Shown: positions 44,774-51,437 of the stretch, one piece after another
How positions within the stretch are numbered: position 1 is the first letter of the stretch
Layout of the letters: every line of letters begins with the position of its first letter
NCBI GenBank assembly: GCA_015680685.1
Contig: MNCI01002242.1
Span: 389,768 to 441,204, forward strand
From: Gnetum montanum
Taxonomy: Eukaryota > Streptophyta > Gnetopsida > Gnetales > Gnetaceae
Direction of reading: 5' to 3'
DNA: 51,437 bases
Program-made: the position numbers and the translations under genes
The notes under the pieces: generated by a model
Database searches by the model: none
The model's input: only the letters and a program-made list of their open reading frames with translations
What the model was told of the DNA's origin: nothing

Positions 44774-45475
44774 ATGGCGCCCCCTACCAATCTCGTTGGG
44801 CCGGAGTCGCCCCCGTCGGAGACTTTCGGGTGTAGCGTGAATTGGGACGAGGAGTTGTGGCAAGCCACTTAGAGGGCCGCAATCGAGGCGCGTGAGGTTG
44901 AACGACGGGAATGGGAGGCAAAATGGTAGGAAGCCCTTGCGCAAGCACGGGCTAACTTGGAGGCCCAGTTTCACGAACGGGAACAGGAGAGGGTGAGACA
45001 GCAAAACCTCATGGCCGATGTAGCCTGGGCCCGGTTGGCGGATGAGATCCAGGCCCAAGTGAGGGAAGAGCTGCTGCAGGAGGAAGATGCCCAAAGGGAG
45101 CGCGAGGAGGCTGCACGGGTGGACCAGGAATGTGAGCAAGAGGAGGAGGAGCAACGATAGCGATAGCTCGATCGGGCACACGAGCACAGTGCTCGGTAGT
45201 GGCTTAGAGGGGGGCGGTGCTCATACCTCATCTTGGGCATCAACTGTAACAGCTCCTGGAGTGAGCTCAGGCGCCACATCCGCCGGACCTCGGCGTGCTT
45301 CCATCTTGATGGGGGAACTTCGATGGTTGACCGGAACAGGTGGGAGTCGGCCATGCAAGGTATCCAGCAGGCCGCTAGTTTTGTGGACACAGAGGACCAC
45401 TAGAACACGCTTGATATCCTCCACAAGTTGGAGCGCCCACATTGTGCTTGCCATCGGCTGCCGACGAACCCCTAG
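44774..45475 (+). pseudogene. LINE copy 3: coiled coil and J-domain-like C-terminus
   Basis: From the Met at 44774 (MAPPTNLVGPESPPSETFGC) one frame runs 233 codons to TAG at 45473. NWDEELWQAT and a long Glu/Arg/Gln-rich coiled coil (EAREVERREWEAKW, ANLEAQFHEREQERVRQQN, REELLQEEDAQREREEAARV; about residues 25-130) are followed by the J-like domain (about 150-230): CSYLILGINCNSSW, SELRRHIRRTSACFHLD (HLD at 45302-45310 where copy 1 has HPN), then FVDTEDH and NTLDILHKLER. The six internal stops are all TAG at expected Gln or Trp codons. In copy 2a the coiled coil is in frame with X, so the ATG here need not be a true start. Confidence 0.65.
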
Positions 45476-45672
45476 CTGAGACGGGGCTTCAGCCCATAGG
45501 AGTTGNAAACTAATGTGGTTTCGGAATTGTTGGTCTTGGGGCTTTTTCCCAACCCCCCGTGTGGGCCATTGCTGATGACCTGCGGGTTGTAATTTCCTGT
45601 ACTATATTTCTTCAGTAATATACTCTTGACTATTTCCTCAAAAAAAAAGAAAAGAAAAAAAAGTCATGGTGA

Positions 45673-46500
45673 GGTTGTGGCTTGGTCGTGGTCTGATCAG
45701 AAATGTTAGAAATGTGCAGAATGAAGAACTTCAAGCCTACTTTGGGCACAAGATCAAAGACCAACATTTCTACAAATTTCCAGATTCATTTATATTTCTC
45801 CAAAACATCAATATTCAGCCTTAGATTGCATCAAAACACTTAGAATCAGTAGATATCATTAAACTTACTTCAAATCGTTAAAAATTGGTAAAACCAAGAA
45901 TTAGATAAATTGAGAGTTTAAATTGTGAAAAGAGCAACTGAGAGAATGTGAAATTGATTGCAAGAATGCAGATCAACTTGTGAACAAGAACTTGTAGAAG
46001 AATGAGAGCCAAATGTGAGATTGAGAGCTATGAATGAGAGAATATGAGCAACATGAGAGAATTGAGAGCTTGTGAAGGGTTCAATGAAAGCAACTTATTG
46101 AGAGAATGAGAGAAATGAAGAGCAAAATGTCCCTGAGGACTTTAGCACAATGAAATTAGCAAAAACACACTTAAAACTAGCAGAATGTAGATGCCTCTCT
46201 CTTGAATTCAAGCAAAGGAGCACATATTTTTACAATGTGAGGAAGTGAGCACTGAAGAGGCCACTACTTAACTCACTAATGTGGTTCATCAATGAGCACA
46301 CCACATTCTTCTATCCTTAATGCCCATAAACCAACAAAGAGACTGATGTGGCTCATCAAAACGCATCGCCATCTTCTTCCTATGAATGACATGACACCAA
46401 AGAAATAAAGAGATTCAACAACCCACTACTTTGTGCACATACACATGAGTGCACCTTATTTTCTAATGTATAGTTTTTAATGCACATGGCTCACAAACCT
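45673..46500. other. Copia LTR interior, no gene
   Basis: Non-coding part of the LTR of element F, with repeated GAGAGAATGAGA/GAGAGCTATGAGA-like words at 45950-46120 (TCTCTCATTCTC on the minus strand), probably R/U5 or leader-type sequence. Confidence 0.55.
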
Positions 46501-46611
46501 CCTAACCATCTAGACCACATGAGAAACATGACACAACCTTCAAACAAAAAACTCTAATCAAACAACCAAAACTAAAACATGGAACACATAGCACCCTACC
46601 CAATTTTAACA

Positions 46612-49600
46612 ATCCTTCTTTTAGGGTGCAATGTGTGGAGTAGTCTTCACCTTCAATCATGCCAATGATCTTCAATAAGTAGCCAATTCTGAAACCTTGA
46701 AGAGACTTGGTGAATAAATCGGCAACTTGATCATGTGTGGAGATGTGCCTGAGCAAGATGTTTCTGCCCTTCACTTTAGCCTTGAAGAAGTAGTATTTGA
46801 TGTCTATATGCTTGGGTCTCTTGTGCATGATTTGCTCCTTGGAGAGTTGAATTGTTGCTGTGTTGTCAATGAAAATCTCAATGCACAAGATGACATGAAA
46901 TCCTAATTGTGTCAGCAACCTCCCCAACCAAAGAAGGTGTTGAACGCAGTCAACCATGGCCATGAATTCTGCTTCACATGTTGAGAGACTAACTGATGTT
47001 TGCTTCTTACTTTTACAATCTATTGGATTGGTTCCACGAAATATTATGTTGCCACTTGGTGATTTTCTTTCTTCTTCATCTCCTCCCCAATCAGCATCAC
47101 TATAAGCATAAAACTTCCCATCACCTTCTACAAATTTGATGGAGTAGTTAAGGGTGGCCTTCACATACCTCAACATGTCTCAAGGCATGCATGTGGATTC
47201 GCCTTGGCTCTTGCATGAATCTTGACAAATAGGAGGTTCTGAACCCTAGATCAGGCCTTGAGTGACAAAGGAATCTCAAGGACCCAATCCTCCCTCTATA
47301 AAGAGAGGCCTCAACAAAGGGAAAATCATTGTTTCTTTCGAGTTTATGATGAGTGAGAGGAGTGGATGCTGCCCTTGCATCCTTCAAGCCATAATTTTTA
47401 ACTATGGCTTCAGCAAATTTACATTGATGCATTTTGACGCATCCTTCCACTTGATCTACTTGTATGCCTAAGAAATATTTTAGGACCCCAAGGTCCTTCA
47501 TCTCAAACTCATTTTTAATGTCCTTCCTAAAGTTTGAAATCAATTTTTTAGAACTTGATAGGAAGACTACATCATCAACATAAAGAGAAATAATGATTAC
47601 ACAACATCAACATGCTTGAATAGAGAGCAGGCTCAAACATAAAAGCGTTGTAGCCATTGCTGAGGAAAAAAATGATTGATCCTATGGAACCAAGCTCTTG
47701 CTGATTGCTTGAGACTATAGAGAGCTTTGTGCAACTTGCAAACTTTACCTTCATGGCTTTGAACTTCAAATCTTTTAGGCTGAGAAATGTAAACCTCCTC
47801 TTCAAGTGTGCCATTTAAAAAGGCTAAGTTAGCATCCATTTGATATAATTTTAGATTTAGATGGGTAGCCATGGAAATAATCAATTTTATAGTCTCAAAC
47901 CTAGCAACCAAGGAGAAAATCTCTTCATAATCAATATGGTTTCTTTACTTAAACCTTCCTTGCAACCAGCCTTGCCTTATGTGTGATTATATTGCCTTCT
48001 TCATCATATTTAGTCTTAAACACCCACTTAGTATCTATTACTTTCTTTTCTTTAGGCTTATCCACTAGAGGCCATGTTCTTAACGACGACATCATATTCC
48101 TTTTGCATCACATTTTTCCATGATCTTGTAGGGCTTCCTTGACATTTGAAGGCTCATGGTGAAGTGCTACATAAGCTACGTTGGCTGTAGCTCAACTCCT
48201 TGTGAATTTTCTTCTAAAATTGTTGTCCAACATTTATGATGGAGGATGATCTCTTTCTATTCTTGGAGTTGGCATTGGCTGCTGTTCCTCTTGAATCCTC
48301 TCTTGGACTTTGTCTTCTTGGCTGTAGAAAGAGTCAAACCCTAATGTTTGCTCATAAAAAATTACAGTTCTTGAAGAATACCGTTTCTTTTCAAGTGGGT
48401 CAAAACATTTGTACCTATTAGACTTGGCATCATACCCAAAAAAGACACTTCCTACCTTTGTCATCCAATTTTCCCACAAGCGCATTTGTGATCTTTACAT
48501 AGCAAACACAACTAAAGGCTCTAAAGTGAGATAGATTGGAAATTTTCCCATACAACATTTCAGAAAAACTTTTCACACTATTTGGGGAAGTGATCAACCT
48601 ATCTAAGATGTAGGTGGACATAAACACAACCTCCTTTAATGAAACACTGGTGATGTGAGCATGTTTCAAAAGACACCTACTCATGTTTTGCATTACATGA
48701 TTTTTGTTCTCAGCAACACCATTGCTTTGACGTGCATAGTCACATGTTGTTTGTTTAGATATTTCATGTTGTTCACAACATGTATCAAAATCAGTATGAA
48801 CAAACTCACCCCCTCTATCACTTCTTATGGTCTTGATTTTGCAGCCAAGCCTATTCTATCATCTTGTACAACACATTTTTCTAACATATTTATAGCCAAT
48901 TGATGGGACCATAATGGTATATTCCCTCTCCATATGACCGACCATATTGAACCGAAAGAGTTTCATACACGCATGTTAGCATAACTAGTTGATATAGATA
49001 AAGGAAGTGTATGTCCAAGTATATCTTGAGATTTCATCAATTATTGCAACAAAGTCTTTACCTCCACCACGTGTAATAGTAGGCATTGGGCCTACAATAT
49101 TCATCTGCAACAACTCCAATGGCTTTGTTCTCCTTTCAATGTGGTTGGAATGTGTCGAGCCTTTTGCTTCCTAAACATGCATGTATCACACACATTTGGG
49201 GCACCTTTGGAAATTTCATCCCAATGGCAGCTTGATTCTTCGTGATTTTTTGAAGGTTGGAGTAGGAGGGTGTTATTATTAGTGTCCAATGCAAGTACCA
49301 AGCATGACGACAAGGAGAAATAGTTATACATCATTTTATCATTTCTAAAAAAATAAAAAATGTATTTTCTTTATTTTATGAATTTATGGGCGGATGTACT
49401 TTTATTTTGCCCTAATTCATCATGATATTTCATATTTTAGTAAATTTTTCATTAGGTAATGACTCTTTAATACCCCATAGTATGGTCCCAATCACTTTTC
49501 TATAAATTCCAAGGCCATATCATTATGTAATCAATTGCTTTTGATGCAATAAAGATTGGGTTTGAATTTGCTCATGCTCTCATTCATTTTTCAACTGTTT

Positions 49601-50330
49601 ATCTCCCCTCAAGTTTGAATTTTCAGTTACTTTCTAGCATTTTTATCTCCTAATCTACTCTCTATGAACTTCAAGTTTCTCAATTTAGTTTGGTTCTCTA
49701 TATAGTCTCCAAATTTTATTCTATCCATTAGCATCATTAGGATTTGATATACAATATCATGTCTCCAATTCAGTTCATCAATCTCAGAAGTTAAACCGTC
49801 ATCCTTCATATCCAACATAGACATGCCCAAGCCTCCAATGCCAAAGTCTTGTAGCATCAAAATCTTGATGAACTTGGATCTTCTTTTCTTGAGTGGACAG
49901 CTTTAAGGCTGTAGACTTGATTTTCCATCATGGGGATTTTGGCAATTATGCCATACACATTTGAGATAATACATTCATTATTTTCAAACACAACTCTATT
50001 ACCCCTCCCCGACATTTGACCAATAGACAACAAGGGATTTGATAATTGAGGGACATACAAACCATCATGAACAAGAATGGTAGTGCCATTGTCAAGAGCA
50101 ATTAGGCATCTACCTACACCTTTAATTTTACAAAATGTCCTATTGCTAACTTTAATTGACCTAAGGTTAGAAGACTTAACATAATTAACAAAACATTCTT
50201 TGTTTGGGGTCATGTGGTTGGAACAACCACTATCTATAAGCCAATTGTGAGAATTGATTTGCTTGGAAGAAAAAAGAGAAATAAAATTAGTCTTTATACC
50301 GTCAGCTAGTTCTTTAGCTTTTTTGTGTGC
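46612..50330 (-). pseudogene. Copia element F pol: protease, integrase, RT, RNase H
   Basis: Minus strand. Protease: NWLIDSGCSNHMT with DSG kept (50234-50226), then GVGRCLIALDNGTTILVHDGLYVPQLSNPLLSIGQ. GAG-pre-integrase: APNVCDTCMFRKQKARHIP (near 49200). Integrase: QMNIVGPMPTITRGGGKDFVAIIDEISRYTW, where the first catalytic Asp is Asn; TIRSDRGGEF near 48830 and NGVAENKN near 48710 keep the other Asp and Glu. RT: VARFETIKLIISMATHLNLKLYQMDANLAFLNGTLEEEVYISQP (47911-47780), LHKALYSLKQSARAWFHRI, YVDDVVFL (47582-47571, catalytic DD kept), DLGVLKYFLGI. RNase H: YAYSDADWGGDEEERKSPSGN, SLSTCEAEFMAMVDC, IDNTATIQLSKEQIMHKRPKHIDIKYYF, DQVADLFTKSLQG. The domains lie in different frames, so at least four frameshifts plus stops. 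The RNase H frame stays open across the PPT into the LTR (to 46502). Confidence 0.85.
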
Positions 50331-51437
50331 TTGAGAAGAGGACTTTCATTATGCTTGTGAATTGTCTTAAATAGAGGAGTTCTAAGTTCCATGTTTGCTC
50401 TAGCACCTATCTTCTGTGTCTTCTTTTGTTGCAATACTTCTACAGTAGCTGGTCTCTTCTTTGGAAGTTTGATCTTCCTCTTCTTCTGGATCTGACTCTA
50501 CCTCTACCTTTGCCTCTGGAGTTCTGAAAATTCTGAGAATTTTGGCTGCGTGTTACATCAATTTGGAAGGCATTCCTTCCTTTGCCTCTACCTCTTCTAT
50601 CTCTAACACTTTGGGAATTTTGAGCAACATAGGCATGATCATTTTGGGACTTTGAGGACTTACATTCTTCTAGGGCTCTAAGGCTTGACACCAGTTCATT
50701 AATAGTGTCAGTGGATAGTTCTTTAGTTTGGACTATGGTAACTACAAAGTTTTGGTACCTATAGTCATCATACAAGACTTGAATAACCTTTTGAACTTTT
50801 TACCTCATAGAGTAATTACATTGATATTCATCTAAATTTCTTAACATAATGAACAATCTATCAAGGAAATGATTCATCTTCAAATTATCAAATTTTGATT
50901 TGAGTTTAAGCTCCTTGAGCTATTGGTTTGCCATATCTCTCTTGAATTCTTCTTGCAATGCCTCCCAACATTGCTTGGATGTCTCCTTGATGATGATCCT
51001 AGCACCAATAGACTTAGGCCCAAATGTGCAAATAATCATTTTAGCAAGGGAGTCTTGCTTTTAGGTGGTCTCACAATCCTTCTTTTCTTGCCTTGACAAA
51101 GCTTCAATGTTAGTGGGGACATCAAAATCCTATTCTACATATTTCCACACCTCATTGATTTGCAATAATGACTTTATAAGATGACTCCAAAATGCGAAGT
51201 CTTGAAAACCACTGAAAGTCAAGCTACATCTAGGAATTTTGTTACACTAATAGACTTGGGCAAAAATGTGCAAATAATCATTTTACAAAGGGAGTTGTAG
51301 GTGGTCTCACAATCCTTCTTTTCTTGTCTTGACAAAGCTTCACTGTTAGTGGGGACATCAAAATCATTTTCTACATATTTCCACACCTCATTGATTTGCA
51401 ATAATGACTTTATAAGATGACTCCAAAATGTGAAGTC
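50331..51437 (-). pseudogene. Copia element F gag (partial)
   Basis: Minus strand, entering from the right edge. Copia gag (UBN2-type) is visible in QINEVWKYVENDFDVPTN, LSRQEKKDCETTYNSL, IGARIIIKETSKQCWEALQEEF, LKLKSKFDNLKMN, MLRNLDEYQCNYSM and LYDDYRYQNFVVTIVQTKELSTDTINELVSSLRALE. An Arg/Gly/Ser-rich basic stretch (GRGKGRNAF, GKGRGRVRSRRRGRSNFQR) precedes a CCHC knuckle broken by frame changes near 50440. A 236-bp tandem duplication interrupts the N-terminal part. Confidence 0.8.
51003..51437. repeat. Tandem duplication in copia gag (offset 236 bp)
   Basis: 51003-51201 and 51244-51437 are near-identical (AATAGACTT.GG, GTGCAAATAATCATTTTA, GGTGGTCTCACAATCCTTC, ATGACTCCAAAATG.GAAGTC), ending together 236 bp apart. 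The second copy runs to the window edge, so there may be more units beyond it. Confidence 0.85.

Larger units (their letters stand above)
43389..45672 (+). mobile_element. 5'-truncated LINE (copy 3) with 12-bp target duplication and poly(A)
   Basis: The insert 43401-45660 ends in an A-rich tail (from 45639). It is flanked by AAGTCATGGTGA at 43389-43400 and 45661-45672. The target lies in a word array where GTCATGGTG recurs, so part of this match could be chance, but the tail abuts it exactly. The insert is much richer in G+C and CpG than its surroundings. An N lies at 45506. Confidence 0.85.
42910..46611 (-). repeat. 3' LTR of copia element F, split by LINE copy 3
   Basis: Minus strand start TGTTAAAATTGGGTAGGG at 46611 directly follows the purine-rich CTAAAAGAAGGAT; the end reads CAAACTCTAACA at 42910. 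LTR sequence comprises 46611-45661 and 43400-42910. The middle part (46100-45900, minus) has many TTCTCTCA/GCTCTCA words; the downstream part is an array of CCATGAG/CCACGAC words. The flanking 5-mer at 42905-42909 is ACCAT. Confidence 0.7.
42910..51437 (-). mobile_element. Ty1/copia element F, 5' part beyond the window
   Basis: Minus strand: gag (from beyond 51437), protease, integrase, RT and RNase H in copia order, ending at a PPT (minus AAAAGAAGGAT, 46612-46622) and a 3' LTR. The LTR has TGTTA...TAACA ends (46611 and 42910) and is interrupted by LINE copy 3; without the LINE and one duplication copy it is 1430 bp. The 5' LTR lies right of the window. Confidence 0.8.

Noticed and set aside
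44774-45475. Coiled coil plus J as an independent ORF3 with its own ATG
   Set aside because: In copy 2a the coiled coil is in the same frame as X and the zf-RVT end, so a single C-terminal extension is simpler. A separate start cannot be fully excluded.

Overview
This window looks like nuclear DNA of a land plant with a large, repeat-packed genome. A gymnosperm such as a conifer is a plausible guess, but that is inference. The grounds are Ty3/gypsy elements of the plant Athila/Tat type, a copia element, L1-type LINEs carrying the plant zf-RVT domain, a MITE, and one host F-box gene with long introns. I see no bacterial genes, CRISPR array, rRNA or tRNA gene. Almost every coding stretch is a decayed transposable-element ORF broken by stops, mostly TAG/TAA/TGA that look like deaminated CAG, CAA, CGA or TGG codons.

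Layout. 1-5997 is an Athila-like gypsy element on the minus strand, cut by the window's left edge. It keeps one gag-protease frame but has lost RT, RNase H and integrase. 5998-9487 is old sequence holding a copia-type primer binding site and a solo LTR with a perfect target duplication. 9493-21962 is a complete 12.5-kb Athila-like element on the plus strand, with both LTRs, a tRNA-Asp type PBS, gag, PR, RT, RNase H, IN and an extra 3' ORF, flanked by the duplication AATAT. 21968-24250 is unassigned. 24270-about 30200 holds two related gypsy remnants (a chromovirus-like gag-pol fragment, then an LTR with PBS followed by a gag-only body), with another solo LTR nested in the leader.

32188-35427 holds the first two coding exons of an F-box gene resembling the plant F-box/WD40 protein FBX2 (At5g21040). 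The splice phases match across a 2.9-kb intron. The WD40 exons are not found in the window; everything downstream to the right edge is transposon-derived or unrecognised. That part holds four LINE pieces, a MITE, a long hairpin, and a minus-strand copia element (42910 to beyond 51437) whose 1.43-kb 3' LTR is split by one of the LINEs.

The most unusual content is in the LINEs. Overlapping fragments at 36157-36815, 38338-40350 and 43401-45660 together show an ORF2 that continues past the usual zf-RVT end into a globular domain, a long Glu/Gln/Arg-rich coiled coil and a terminal J-domain (DnaJ-like). I know of no description of a LINE with a J-domain tail.
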